From: Anammoximicrobium sp032229885
GTDB lineage: Bacteria > Planctomycetota > Planctomycetia > Pirellulales > Pirellulaceae
Direction of reading: 5' to 3'
Assembly: GCA_032229885.1 (NCBI GenBank)
Contig: JAVYAJ010000066.1
Coordinates: 1-39,786, forward strand
DNA: 39,786 bases
Positions 1 through 9,090 of the stretch are shown in pieces (the stretch's first letter is position 1; the number at the start of each line of letters is the position of its first letter). A program made the translations under genes and the position numbers. The notes beneath the pieces are model-generated. The model did no database searches and was not told the DNA's origin. It worked only from the letters and a program-made list of their open reading frames with translations.

Positions 1-2
1 CC

Positions 3-644
3 TCAAAAACGTTCACGCACGCTTGCGGAAAGGGCACCATCAAACAGGCTAATTTCCGTGATGTCAGGCGACTTGAGGACTTTGACTTCAGTTTCAACAC
101 AACGATCAAGAAAAGCGTGGTCTTTGATCTTGCGACTGGTCGGTTCGTGCGCGAGCGGCGAGACGTACTTTGGTTAGGCCCTCCTGGCACGGGCAAGAGT
201 CACTTATGTCAAGCGATTGGCCTAGCATTGATTCGCGCCGGACTGCCCGTGTACTACCGCAGCATATTTGATGTAGTGCGGGATTTCTTACATGACGAGG
301 CGCTCGATGGCCACGAGCGGATCCTGAAGCGATACTTGGAGCCAGACCTTCTGATCATTGACGATATGGGAATGAAGCAACTTCCCAAGCGAAGCGGCGA
401 ATCCCTATTCGAGGTGATCATGCGGCGTCACGATCTCCGCAGCACGATGATGACAAGCAATCGCCCTCTGGAAGAATGGGGCAAGCTGATCGGTGACGTG
501 CCGGCCGCGACAGCGATTCTCGACCGTTTCCTTCACCGAAGCGAATTGGTGCAGATCACCGGGCGTAGCTACCGAATGGAACATTCGCTGAAAAGTTCAA
601 ACAGTACCAAAGCGCCAACCGGGTCGGCGTCCGAAAAGGAGTAA
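3..644 (+). CDS. istB: IS21 helper ATPase IstB (5' end outside window)
   Basis: AAA+ ATPase that assists the IstA transposase of IS21 elements in target capture. The frame is open to base 3 without a stop. The residues before the GTG at 117 already look like IstB (a FRDVRRLEDFDFSFN stretch), so that GTG is internal and the true start is left of the window. Visible motifs are Walker A GPPGTGKSH, Walker B LLIIDDMG, and a TSNRP sensor-1-like motif followed by LDRFLHR, all in the normal IstB order. The C-terminus is intact and the stop lies about 100 bp before the element end. Codon use is less GC-biased at third positions than in the neighbouring chromosomal genes, in keeping with mobile DNA. 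Confidence 0.9.
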   Translation, partial: SKTFTHACGKGTIKQANFRDVRRLEDFDFSFNTTIKKSVVFDLATGRFVRERRDVLWLGPPGTGKSHLCQAIGLALIRAGLPVYYRSIFDVVRDFLHDEALDGHERILKRYLEPDLLIIDDMGMKQLPKRSGESLFEVIMRRHDLRSTMMTSNRPLEEWGKLIGDVPAATAILDRFLHRSELVQITGRSYRMEHSLKSSNSTKAPTGSASEKE

Positions 645-687
645 AGCAAACAGTACCACCCGAGCAGAATCGAGCGTTCACACGCCA

Positions 688-741
688 ACTGGTACCGTTT
701 GAAGCGCCAACCGCTGGTACTGTTTCAGGCGCCAATTGACA
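688..741. repeat. IS21 right-end terminal repeats
   Basis: Two direct copies of a 20-bp motif start at 691 and 716 (17 of 20 identical). Shorter inverted copies lie at about 597-607, inside the istB 3' end, and at 648-657. They are probably transposase binding sites. The outermost copy ends in AATTGACA, the complement of a TGT-type IS tip. Confidence 0.6.
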
Positions 742-1352
742 CGCGCAGGCGGCAGACCGCAGCTGACGCAGTCCAAAAGTCGGAAACTGTGGGGCTTAGG
801 CGGAATTGCTATTGCATGACTGTTGCGCAGCACAGCTGACAGTAACGCGTTGGCCGAAAGCCATCATCAACGTGTCATCTCCGTCCCCGTGAATAGGGCC
901 TTCGGCCAAAAAAGGCACGCACGCGACGCCAGTCCTGGGGCATTGCCCCCGGGCTACGGTGATCGGAGGCCTTCGGCTAAACAGAATCCGCGGCTATCTG
1001 TGATCAAGCGCGCAACAGTTGAAGCGGCCGTAGTTTAAGAAATTGACCGCGCCAGACCGCGGCTATCTTTCTAGTCAGCCTTGCCGGCGCACTACAAGCT
1101 GCGCAAGGTCTTGCGGGGACCGCGCGGGAGAGTCTTCAGGTAATGGGTGCGATGTGCCGTGCGCACTCGTTGCACACCATTTGGTTGCGGCCCGCGGTCG
1201 CGTTAGATCTGGATTCGAAAGGGCTTATCGAGATGAGCGAGCGCAACAGATAGGCAGCCAACACGCCATTGGCCGGAATACGTCTCTTCGCCGCTCGGCC
1301 GCGTCGCCCGAGACTGTTTTCATCCCTCGAAAACTTCTCTTGGACCCAAGCC
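742..1352. other. Non-coding stretch between the IS end and the kinase gene
   Basis: I see no convincing gene. Short open frames here have no ribosome binding site and protein-unlike composition. A 13-bp inverted repeat (850-862 and 897-909, TTGGCCGAAAGCC-type arms with one mismatch) surrounds a 34-bp spacer. It could fold into a hairpin but has no U-tract. Confidence 0.5.
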
Positions 1353-4067
1353 TTAGCCGGCTTCGCCGCGCGCGGCATTGATTCGGCGGGCACGGAAGTC
1401 TTGAAAGAAATCGCGGATGCTGTCGGTCCAGAGCCTCTTGATTTGGTTGATCTGAGTGGCCGACATTTTTACTTGAGGTCGAAACCGAACCACTTCTGTC
1501 TCCGGCTTGGACCAGACCTCGACCCAGGATTCTCCCGAGCGACATTTGGCCCGGGCGGAAAGGGAAAAGATCAAATCGGGCGCGACAACCATGGGCGCGA
1601 CACCGATCTCCATCACGCCTCGATCGGACTCGTTCACAACCTGAATCCCCACGGCCTTGACCGAAACCATCTGCTCGATCGTGCCGCGAATCAAGAACCG
1701 GAACTCTTCCGCAAACGGCCCGACTTGCTTGGGCGTTTTCTCCTCGCCGCCCGGTAGGATGAACTCGATCTTGACGGCCATTTCCGTCAACTCGGCGAGC
1801 AACTCGTCCTTCGATCGCTGCGACGCGGCTGGAGATGGCTTGGGCTGAACGGGCTCAACCTTGCGAGGCGGCTGGGTCGTGGTCTTCGCGGTAGGGCGCG
1901 GATCCGGCGTCGCCTTGTCTGACGGTGGCGGCTCGGGCGAGAGCTGCGGCACGTCGGGCTTTTCCGCGGGGATTTGTATCGGTGGTGGCACTTGGACGGG
2001 ACGCGGTTCGCTCGTTCCGTCGGCGGTCGCCAGCATCGTGCGGCCCGGTGAGGAATCAGGCTTCGACACCGTCGGCGGCTTGGACTCCGATCTCGCCTCG
2101 GCTCCATCAGCCGCAGCGCCCTGTGGTACGGTCTCCGGCGCGGCGGTGTGGGCGACCGCTTCGTCGGGCGTTGTCGTCGTCGCCAATCTCGCATCTTGTT
2201 CTGCGTCGGATGGCGGGGCCGTCTGTTCAGCCGCGGGCGGCGCGACAGACGGCGACCGCGCGACGGGCGTCTCCGTTACGCTTGCCGAAGACAAGACCAG
2301 CAAAATGATCACCAGCACCAAGGCCACTCCGCCGCCAACTCCGATGAGAATCGGTAACCCGATGGCCTTCAGGCCGCTGGCCGCGGGCTTTGGTTTGGCC
2401 TCGGCCTGCCGACTGGGCGGCGTCAGCCGGGACGACGATGACGGGCCTCGCGCAGACGCGCGGTGGACATGGCTGTCCAGTGCACCGAGCGACGTTTCCG
2501 CCGACGGGAATGCCTCCGCGAGGTCCACTTCGCCCAAGGAGGGCAGCGCGGTTTCGAGGGGCAGTTCCGCGAGCAACTCGACGGCAGACCGAGGCGTCGC
2601 AGCCTCGGATGCCGTCAGAGGAGGCAGCTCGTCAAGCAGGCCGACCGTAGCCGCCGGCGCGGCCGTAGGCGCAGCGCCCGGCGGAGCAAGACGTGCCGGC
2701 GGGGCGACGTCGGCCCTCGCGGCGGTGGTCTCGTCCGCCAAGGTCAGATCCACGTCGTCGCCGCCCTTCTGCCCAAGCTTTCCGCCGGATTTGCCAGCCG
2801 CGGGCGAACTGCGCCCCGAGCCCTTTGACGACGCGGTCGTGCGTTCGGGTTGGACAGTCGATCCGTCGGCTTCGTCGTCGTCCAGCGGCGCCAGCTCCAG
2901 CTCCGTCTCGCTCACCGCCGCGGACATCGCGCGCGTTGGCTCGCGATGCTGCGGCAGCAGATTCATGATCGACGAATCACCCGTGATCTCCGAGTGCTGA
3001 CGGCGCCAGTCTTCACCGCCATATTGAATCAGCCAGGCGGCCAGACAGGTGGCAATCTCGCCAGCGCTCTGGAACCGGTCGGCCGTCGATTTGGCCATCA
3101 TCTTGTCGATGATCGCCGTCAAATCGCGCGGAACGTCGGCGCGTTGTTGGCTGATTGGCTGAGGCTGTTTTACCTGGTGCGCGACCAGCCGCTGGGCAAC
3201 GCTGCCCTCGGGGAACGGCGGATGGCCGGTCAGGAGAAAGTAGGCGGTGCAACCCAAGCTGTAGATGTCCGTGCGCTGATCGACGTTGTGGCTGTTCAGA
3301 GCCTGTTCCGGAGACAGATAATCGGCCGTCCCGAGGACCGTCTCGTTGTGGGCAGCGGTCAGCGAGGCCGCGCCGCTGTCGTCGTGAAAACGAGCCAGGC
3401 CCAGATCCAGAATCTTGACGACGCCTCGCTTGTCGATCAGCAGATTGGCGGGCTTGATGTCGCGATGGATCAATCCGTTCTCGTGGGCGTGCGCCAAACC
3501 GTTGGCGGTCTGACGGATGATCTCCGCGGCTTGGACGTAATCCAGCGGGCCATTTTCCTGGACCATGACCTGGGCGTCTTGGCCCTCGACGTACTCCATC
3601 ACAAGGTAATGGATTTCCTTGTTGTCTTTGACTTCCTTGCTGACGTCGTAGGCCCGCACGATGTTCTGGTGGTCCAGCGCGGCCACAGCCTGAGCCTCGA
3701 CGTAGAACCGCTCCAGAACGGATGAGTGTTTGTCAATCTGGGTCTGCGGCAGGACTTTGATCGCGCACTGCCGACGCATCATCTCGTGCTGGGCAAGGAA
3801 CACGGCGCCCATGCCGCCTTTGCCCAACGGGCGCAACAGGCGATATGACCCGAGGAAAAAGCCTTTGTGTTTTCCTTGCAGCAGCTTTTCCGTCTGCCAC
3901 TGGGTCAGCGCACCGCAATCCACGAGCGCTGCGGCTGTGGCCGTAGGATCGTCCAGGCTCACGTTTCGTGATTCGAGCTCTTGCACCAACTGCGATAGCC
4001 GAGCCTCGTCGATCAGGCCGCTCCGCTGGACTCGATCAAGAAAAACGTTAACAAGCTTGGTAGACAT
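1353..4067 (-). CDS. Membrane-anchored Ser/Thr protein kinase
   Basis: A 904-residue Hanks-type kinase. Residues 1-70 form a helical N-terminal region. The kinase domain spans about 75-345: glycine loop LGKGGMG (81-87), catalytic Lys104 in CAIK, HRDIKPAN with Asp203, a DLG metal-binding motif at 221-223 in place of DFG, and SPEQ at 252-255. A long Pro/Ala/Ser/Asp-rich linker (about 360-565) leads to one membrane helix (about 568-597), so the kinase is cytoplasmic. A second low-complexity linker then leads to a compact exported domain (about 743-904) that I do not recognise and which may be a sensor. Planctomycetes encode many such kinases. The Shine-Dalgarno before the ATG is weak. Substrate and ligand are unknown. 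Confidence 0.93.
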   Translation of the reverse strand: MSTKLVNVFLDRVQRSGLIDEARLSQLVQELESRNVSLDDPTATAAALVDCGALTQWQTEKLLQGKHKGFFLGSYRLLRPLGKGGMGAVFLAQHEMMRRQCAIKVLPQTQIDKHSSVLERFYVEAQAVAALDHQNIVRAYDVSKEVKDNKEIHYLVMEYVEGQDAQVMVQENGPLDYVQAAEIIRQTANGLAHAHENGLIHRDIKPANLLIDKRGVVKILDLGLARFHDDSGAASLTAAHNETVLGTADYLSPEQALNSHNVDQRTDIYSLGCTAYFLLTGHPPFPEGSVAQRLVAHQVKQPQPISQQRADVPRDLTAIIDKMMAKSTADRFQSAGEIATCLAAWLIQYGGEDWRRQHSEITGDSSIMNLLPQHREPTRAMSAAVSETELELAPLDDDEADGSTVQPERTTASSKGSGRSSPAAGKSGGKLGQKGGDDVDLTLADETTAARADVAPPARLAPPGAAPTAAPAATVGLLDELPPLTASEAATPRSAVELLAELPLETALPSLGEVDLAEAFPSAETSLGALDSHVHRASARGPSSSSRLTPPSRQAEAKPKPAASGLKAIGLPILIGVGGGVALVLVIILLVLSSASVTETPVARSPSVAPPAAEQTAPPSDAEQDARLATTTTPDEAVAHTAAPETVPQGAAADGAEARSESKPPTVSKPDSSPGRTMLATADGTSEPRPVQVPPPIQIPAEKPDVPQLSPEPPPSDKATPDPRPTAKTTTQPPRKVEPVQPKPSPAASQRSKDELLAELTEMAVKIEFILPGGEEKTPKQVGPFAEEFRFLIRGTIEQMVSVKAVGIQVVNESDRGVMEIGVAPMVVAPDLIFSLSARAKCRSGESWVEVWSKPETEVVRFRPQVKMSATQINQIKRLWTDSIRDFFQDFRARRINAARGEAG

Positions 4068-4616
4068 CAGAACATTGGGCCGCTCAGACTGAAACGACAG
4101 GAGATGACAACCACGATTCTAGCACGCCGTAAGATCTATCGGAAAGACCCGTGACCGGAATGCGCCACCATCTTGAGCAAAGATTGTAACACGGAAACAC
4201 CCTCGGAAAAGCTTTGCTTCTCACTATTTTGGCATGAATCGTCAGAAAAAGCAAACTCGTGCGCACGCGTTCGGCGCGGTAAGCCGCAATTGTCTCGCCG
4301 TCGGCGGCTGGGCTCGCGTTTTAGTCTCTCGATGGCTAGCCCGGCGACGACACCCCCGCCACCGGCCCTGGTCCCACCCAACCGCTGCGCCAGCTCCGCG
4401 TCGCCACGGTCGTCGCCAAACGCCAGTCCATGCGGTACAGCATGTCCGTGCTAACCGCAGCCGCGGCCGCAATCCAATCGTATGCGAAGGGCGTACGAGA
4501 CGAGCGCATGACGCGCAGACTCGTACCTAAAGCGACGAATCGTTCGCACCGAAGATCGCATTTGCGACGTTTTCGCCCGTTGTACCGATCACATAGCCTA
4601 CGCGCCCCACGCCCGG
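4068..4616. other. Intergenic region without recognisable gene
   Basis: About 550 bp between the kinase start and the end of the fhcA-like gene. Several open frames cross it on both strands, but they are Arg/Ser/Ala-rich, overlap one another and lack ribosome binding sites. The part next to the kinase start presumably carries the kinase promoter. No tRNA, repeat or hairpin stood out. Confidence 0.5.
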
Positions 4617-6284
4617 TCAGGCCTCGCATCGCACATATCGGGCCGCGGGCAATTGCGCGCCGTCGACCGCGTAATTGCCGAATCGGACCGTGTACTGCGA
4701 TTCGAACCAGTTCGCGATCACCCGCTCGACATCCACATCACGATCCGGCGCGACGACGAACGTGTTGCCGCGGTCGACGGCTCGCAGCTCGCCGTCGTCC
4801 ACCAGCACTCGGCCCGCCTTGATCACGTACCGCGGCAATTGAAACATCAACTCCTTGTTCTCGTGCGGCGCGTAGATGGTCACGTCGGCCTCGGCGCCGG
4901 GGCCGAGATGGCCTTTGTCCCGCAGCCCCAGCAGCCGCGCCGGACCGGCGCGCGTGATGATCGCAATTTCGTTCAGCGTGTACTCGCGATCCAGATCGCG
5001 CAGCAGCGAGCGTTCGGCCACGTTCGCATGCGTGCGCTGCAGCGTTTCACGCCGATACGCGCTGTCCATCAACAGGCGTATGATCTGCGGATACGCCAGA
5101 AACGAGCCGCCGTTGGGATGATCGGTGCTCATCGCCACGCGCCATGGATCCTGGATCAGCAGATACCACTCCAACCCGATCGCCCATTGCCAGGCATGGA
5201 CTAGGCTCCGGTTGCGGTATTCGATCGGCGCGATTCCGCAGCCGGCTTCCAACTCGGTGTCCATGCTGAACCACTTGCCGCCGTACACGTTATGCAGGAA
5301 ATAGCCCAGCGGCCCGTCGCCGGTCATGCTGGTTGTGAGGCCGAACAACACTTGGCCGACGTCGACCGACAGATTCGCGTGTTCGTTCACATACTCGGCC
5401 AAGGGCGAGGCTTGGGAAGCAAACGTCGTTTCGTCGCCCGCGCCGCCGCCATAGCTGTGAAACTGGATGTGCGTGAGGTGCCCGCGATGTCCGTCCAGCG
5501 CCTGCATGGTCTGCAGCGTCGTCTGCCAGTTGCCGGGCAGCCCCAGGTTGTTGCAGTGGATATGGACCGGGTGCGGCAGCCGCAACGAATCGACCGCACA
5601 CGACATCTCGCGAAGGATCTGTCGCGGCGTGATCTCGAAGCCGTCGATCACCTCGTCCAACGAATGAACATTGCCAGCGGCGCGACGCTTCCACGCCTCG
5701 ACGCCGCCCGGGTTGACGAGCTTGACAGCGTAAGCCTTGGCGGCGTCCAGCAGCCATGCCAGGAATCCACGCAGTTGATCGGGCTGCCGCTGTTGGATCG
5801 CGCGCATCGCGAAATGATTGTTGCCCGCCAGGACGTAAAAGCCCTTGTCGATGCACGGGGTGTCTTCGAGCTCGTCGTGCGCATGGCGAGCCAACAGCGG
5901 CGGGACCGCGGCGTCGAACGCGGTCGTATAACCGAGCCCGAGGTATTTGTAGCCCGTGGCGAACGTGGTCGGCACGCTTCCCAAAGCGCCGCTGGCCGTG
6001 CAGGGTGTCCGCGGAACGACGTTCTCGCGACCGCGTTTCTCCTCGGGACGCATCCGGCGCGCCGCATTGACTTTGGGGCCCGCGATATGGCAGTGCATGT
6101 CGATCCCGCCGGGCATCACCACGAGCCCGGTCGCATCGAGCGTCCTGCCTGCCGACGCCGCGCCGTCCGCGGGCGGCGGCACGATTCGTCCGTCGCGAAT
6201 CCAGATCTCTCGCACTTGCCCATCGACGCCGTTCGCCGGATCGTAGACCGTGCCTCCGCTGATTTTCCACAACGAATCGGACAT
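4617..6284 (-). CDS. fhcA: Formylmethanofuran dehydrogenase subunit A-like protein (FhcA)
   Basis: A 555-residue amidohydrolase-fold protein, full length for FwdA/FmdA/FhcA. In methylotrophic bacteria and planctomycetes the FhcABCD complex releases formate from formyl-tetrahydromethanopterin via a methanofuran-type cofactor; subunit A carries the hydrolase site. Metal-binding features are visible: His64-x-His66 in GIDMHCH, Lys188 in AVKLVNPGG (the position of the carboxylated lysine), His241 and His243 in HIHCNN, His residues 266-272, and Asp388 in STDHPNGG. The start is the ATG at 6284, just upstream of a typical KISGGTVYDP opening. No fhcB, fhcC, fhcD or other C1 gene is in the window, so any complex would have to form with subunits encoded elsewhere. 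Confidence 0.9.
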   Translation of the reverse strand: MSDSLWKISGGTVYDPANGVDGQVREIWIRDGRIVPPPADGAASAGRTLDATGLVVMPGGIDMHCHIAGPKVNAARRMRPEEKRGRENVVPRTPCTASGALGSVPTTFATGYKYLGLGYTTAFDAAVPPLLARHAHDELEDTPCIDKGFYVLAGNNHFAMRAIQQRQPDQLRGFLAWLLDAAKAYAVKLVNPGGVEAWKRRAAGNVHSLDEVIDGFEITPRQILREMSCAVDSLRLPHPVHIHCNNLGLPGNWQTTLQTMQALDGHRGHLTHIQFHSYGGGAGDETTFASQASPLAEYVNEHANLSVDVGQVLFGLTTSMTGDGPLGYFLHNVYGGKWFSMDTELEAGCGIAPIEYRNRSLVHAWQWAIGLEWYLLIQDPWRVAMSTDHPNGGSFLAYPQIIRLLMDSAYRRETLQRTHANVAERSLLRDLDREYTLNEIAIITRAGPARLLGLRDKGHLGPGAEADVTIYAPHENKELMFQLPRYVIKAGRVLVDDGELRAVDRGNTFVVAPDRDVDVERVIANWFESQYTVRFGNYAVDGAQLPAARYVRCEA

Positions 6285-6585
6285 ATAGGCTCGGCGCGGC
6301 TGGGATGGATCGGGTCACGAACGGCTGGGGGCCGAGAATCACGCGTCCAGCGCGGGCATGCGATGCACGCGGGACGAGCAAGCGTAGTGTAACGTCCGAT
6401 TTTCGGTTTCGCATGGTCGTACGTGTCAGACCGCCGGATTTCCGTGATCCGGCGACCGCGATGCGCAGCCTTGACAAGACACGTCCCCCATCGGCGCCCT
6501 CGCCGATCGAATCGATCCGCCGCGGTCGGAACACTTGATTGCTGGCGGACCATTGCGGAAAATGCGCCGGCCAGAGGAACTCGCC
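6285..6585. other. Divergent intergenic region, fhcA and hydrolase
   Basis: About 300 bp between two divergent starts; both promoters must lie here. A purine-rich AGAGGAAC (about 6573-6580) precedes the downstream ATG at 6586 and serves as its ribosome binding site. I could not pick a convincing -35/-10 pair. Confidence 0.5.
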
Positions 6586-8751
6586 ATGAAAGACATCGCT
6601 TCCGCTTTCGCGGTCCTGTTTCTGATTCCCGTCGCGGTCTACGGCCAGGAAGACCTCGCGGTTCTGCGGCCGAGCGCCGCGGGCGTCACCGCGAGCCAGC
6701 AGTTCGAGCTGTGGCTCAAGAACGAGTTTTACCGCCAGGTGGATCGCCGCAGCGAAGCGTTCGAGAAGATGATCAAGAGCGCGGCGGCGTGTCGGGATTG
6801 GCAAGCCGAGCGCCGCGAGTTCTTTCTTCGGCGGATCGGCGGCTTGCCGGAACGGACGCCGTTGAATCCCCGAATCGTCGGTCGCCTGGAAGGATCAGGC
6901 TACCGCGTGGAAAAGATCATCCTGGACAGTCGGCCCGGATTCGCCGTCACCGCCAACCTGTACCTGCCGAACACGCCGCCGCCGTGGCCGGCGGTCCTGA
7001 TCCCGTGCGGCCACAGCCATGACGGCAAGGCCGTCGGCCAGTATCAACGGGCGTGCATCCTGTTAGCCAAGCACGGGATGGCCGCGATCTGTTATGACCC
7101 GCTGGGGCAGGGCGAACGTTACCAGATCATCGATCCGAACGCGCAGCGCAGCACGTTCGAGGACGCCCCGCACGTGAGCACGCCGCATCCGAACGTGCGG
7201 CTGATGTGCACCACCGAACACACCATGATTGGGCTGGGCTGTGCCTTGCTCGGAGCGAACGTCGCCCAATACCGGATCTGGGACGGTATGCGAGTGATCG
7301 ACTATTTGCAGAGCCGCCCGGATATCCGCGGCGACCGGATTGGCTGCGCGGGCAATTCCGGCGGCGGCACGGAAACGGCCTATCTGATGGCGCTCGACGA
7401 CCGGATCGTCGCGGCCGCGCCCGGCTGCTATCTGACCACGTTCCGCCGCTTGATCGACAGCCGCGGGCCGCAGGACGGCGAGCAGAACATCTACGGCCAG
7501 ATCGCCTTCGGGATGGACGAGGCCGACTATTGCATCATGCGCGCGCCCCGTCCGACGTTGATCTGCGCCGGCACACGCGACGTGACGTTCGACTTTCGCG
7601 GAACCTGGGAGCTGTTCCTGGACGCCAAACGGTTCTACTCCCGAATCGGCCGGCCCGAATGCATGGACATCAACGCGCCCGACGCGCCGCACGGGTTCAC
7701 GGTTCAACAGCGCGAGGCGACCGCCCGCTGGATGCACCGCTGGCTGCTGGACAGCGAGAAAACGATCCGCGAGATCGATCCGCTGCCCGACACGTTCACG
7801 GACGACGAGCTGCGGGCGTGGAACGCGCCCGACTGGACCGCCGAACAGTTGCAGTGCACGCCGCGCGGACAGGTATTGCTCGGACCGGGCCAACGCTCGG
7901 CGTTTGAAATCAACGCCGAACTTGCCGCATCGCTACGGCGGAAACGCGCAGCCGTCTGGGCCCGCTTGTCGCCGGCCGAACGGCGGAAGCAGGTCCGCGA
8001 GGTGATCGGCGCTCGCGATCCCGAGCAGGCCCCGGCCCCCCACGTCGAGACGATCGCGACGCTGCCGCGCGACGGCTACACGATCTACAAACTGGCGCTC
8101 CCAATCGACAAGAACCTGCGCATCGGCGCGTTGGGATTCGTGCCCGCCAACCCCAGCGGCCTCGCAACCCTGTATCTGCACGGCACGAGCATGGCCGAGG
8201 ACGCGGGCGCCGACGGCCCGATCGAGACGCTGGTCAAACAAGGCCAGATCGTCCTGTCGGCCGAGCTGCGCGGAATCGGCGAGACCGAGACCGGCCACGA
8301 CAAGGTCGAGTTCGGCCGCGGCCGTTTCGGTCCCGACAACTTGGAGATCTTCCTGGCGTACCTGATCGGCAAGAGCTATGTCGGAATGCGAACCGACGAT
8401 GCCCAAAGCTGGACACGCTTTCTGCGCAACTGGGCCCCCACGGGACACAGACCGACCGAGATCCATCTGGTCGCCGTGGGCGAAGCGGCGATCCCCGCCT
8501 TGCACGCCGCCGCGCTCGAGGACGACCGCTATCGGACGGTCACGCTCAGGAAAATGATCCCTTCGTGGGAGCGTGTCGTCGAAGCCAACGAGACCTTTGA
8601 TCAATGGGTCAACGTGGTCCACGGCGCCCTGCAACACTACGACTTGCCCGACTTGATCGAACTGGCCGGCCGCGAACGCGTGACCATCGCCGACCCGACC
8701 GATGTGATGGGCCAACCCCTGCGCTCCATCGGCCCCACCGAGGGCACTTGA
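6586..8751 (+). CDS. Exported alpha/beta-hydrolase with duplicated hydrolase-like half
   Basis: A 721-residue protein starting at the ATG preceded by AGAGGAAC; an open frame extends further upstream but the signal peptide begins here (about 1-20, hydrophobic, ending VYGQ). The first half is an acetylxylan-esterase or prolyl-oligopeptidase type alpha/beta-hydrolase: a PAVLIPCGHSHDGK strand/oxyanion region, a nucleophile elbow GNSGGG with Ser258, and likely Asp332 (GTRD) and His369 (DAPHGF). The second half (about 400-721) repeats the pattern with LYLHGTS, but the expected nucleophile elbow reads VAVGEAAIP and has no Ser. Activity is therefore expected only in the first half. Substrate is unknown; an ester of plant or algal polysaccharide is possible. 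It appears to be a single-gene unit. Confidence 0.88.
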   Translation: MKDIASAFAVLFLIPVAVYGQEDLAVLRPSAAGVTASQQFELWLKNEFYRQVDRRSEAFEKMIKSAAACRDWQAERREFFLRRIGGLPERTPLNPRIVGRLEGSGYRVEKIILDSRPGFAVTANLYLPNTPPPWPAVLIPCGHSHDGKAVGQYQRACILLAKHGMAAICYDPLGQGERYQIIDPNAQRSTFEDAPHVSTPHPNVRLMCTTEHTMIGLGCALLGANVAQYRIWDGMRVIDYLQSRPDIRGDRIGCAGNSGGGTETAYLMALDDRIVAAAPGCYLTTFRRLIDSRGPQDGEQNIYGQIAFGMDEADYCIMRAPRPTLICAGTRDVTFDFRGTWELFLDAKRFYSRIGRPECMDINAPDAPHGFTVQQREATARWMHRWLLDSEKTIREIDPLPDTFTDDELRAWNAPDWTAEQLQCTPRGQVLLGPGQRSAFEINAELAASLRRKRAAVWARLSPAERRKQVREVIGARDPEQAPAPHVETIATLPRDGYTIYKLALPIDKNLRIGALGFVPANPSGLATLYLHGTSMAEDAGADGPIETLVKQGQIVLSAELRGIGETETGHDKVEFGRGRFGPDNLEIFLAYLIGKSYVGMRTDDAQSWTRFLRNWAPTGHRPTEIHLVAVGEAAIPALHAAALEDDRYRTVTLRKMIPSWERVVEANETFDQWVNVVHGALQHYDLPDLIELAGRERVTIADPTDVMGQPLRSIGPTEGT

Positions 8752-8970
8752 AGCCATCCGCCAAGGTCAGCCATGATGACCATACGCTCAGCCCGGCCGG
8801 CGGAATCGGACGCCCGGTCGATCAGTCGCCACGGATCGAGGCGAGCGCCGTCCAGCCGACCACCTGCCGACAGGATGCGACGGACGCTGGGACAGACGCG
8901 TCACGCTTTGTCGCGCAGGTTTTTCAGCAGATCGGGTTACGCGGCGTCGGTTCTGCCGTTCGAGCCGCAG

Positions 8971-8988
8971 TGCCCAGGCGCCTGGGCA
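8971..8988. repeat. Perfect 18-bp palindrome
   Basis: TGCCCAGGCGCCTGGGCA equals its own reverse complement. With no spacer it is more like a dimeric protein-binding site than an RNA hairpin. It stands alone in non-coding DNA, about 220 bp after the hydrolase gene. Confidence 0.6.
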
Positions 8989-9040
8989 TCGTGTGGGCCA
9001 GGATTTCACAGACGGCATGTCAACCCGAGAACGCCGAGCG

Positions 9041-9090
9041 TACATCAACAGGATTCGAACCCGTGACCTTCGATTCCGATAACGAAAGTC
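9041..9090 (-). other. tRNA-like 3' fragment (possible tRNA relic)
   Basis: On the minus strand this gives an 8-bp hairpin (9065-9090, 10-nt loop) immediately followed by a canonical T-arm (9048-9064, loop TTCGAAT, stem ACGGG/CCTGT). No D-arm or matching 5' acceptor strand is found upstream, so it is not a working tRNA. The 3' half resembles the tRNA-Arg at 9574-9647 and has the same orientation, about 530 bp away. It may be a decayed tRNA or an old attachment-site remnant. Confidence 0.4.

Larger units (their letters stand above)
1..741 (+). mobile_element. IS21-family insertion sequence, right part
   Basis: The window opens inside an IS21-type element. It holds most of istB and then a non-coding end. 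The decamer GGTACYGTTT occurs in direct orientation at 691-700 and 716-725, and inverted near 597-607 and 648-657. Multiple short terminal repeats of this kind are usual for IS21 ends. The inner pair extends to 20 bp (691-710 and 716-735) with three mismatches. The right tip is placed at about 741 because the complement there begins TGTCAATTGGCGCC, and IS21 ends typically start with TGT. The istA gene and left end lie outside the window, so completeness and target duplication cannot be judged. Confidence 0.8.

Noticed and set aside
823..1038. 71-codon plus-strand frame after the IS end
   Set aside because: No ribosome binding site and no protein-like pattern; it crosses an inverted repeat.
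1861..3000. 379-codon plus-strand frame
   Set aside because: Antisense to the kinase gene, Ser/Gly/Ala-rich low complexity that mirrors the kinase linker; no ribosome binding site.
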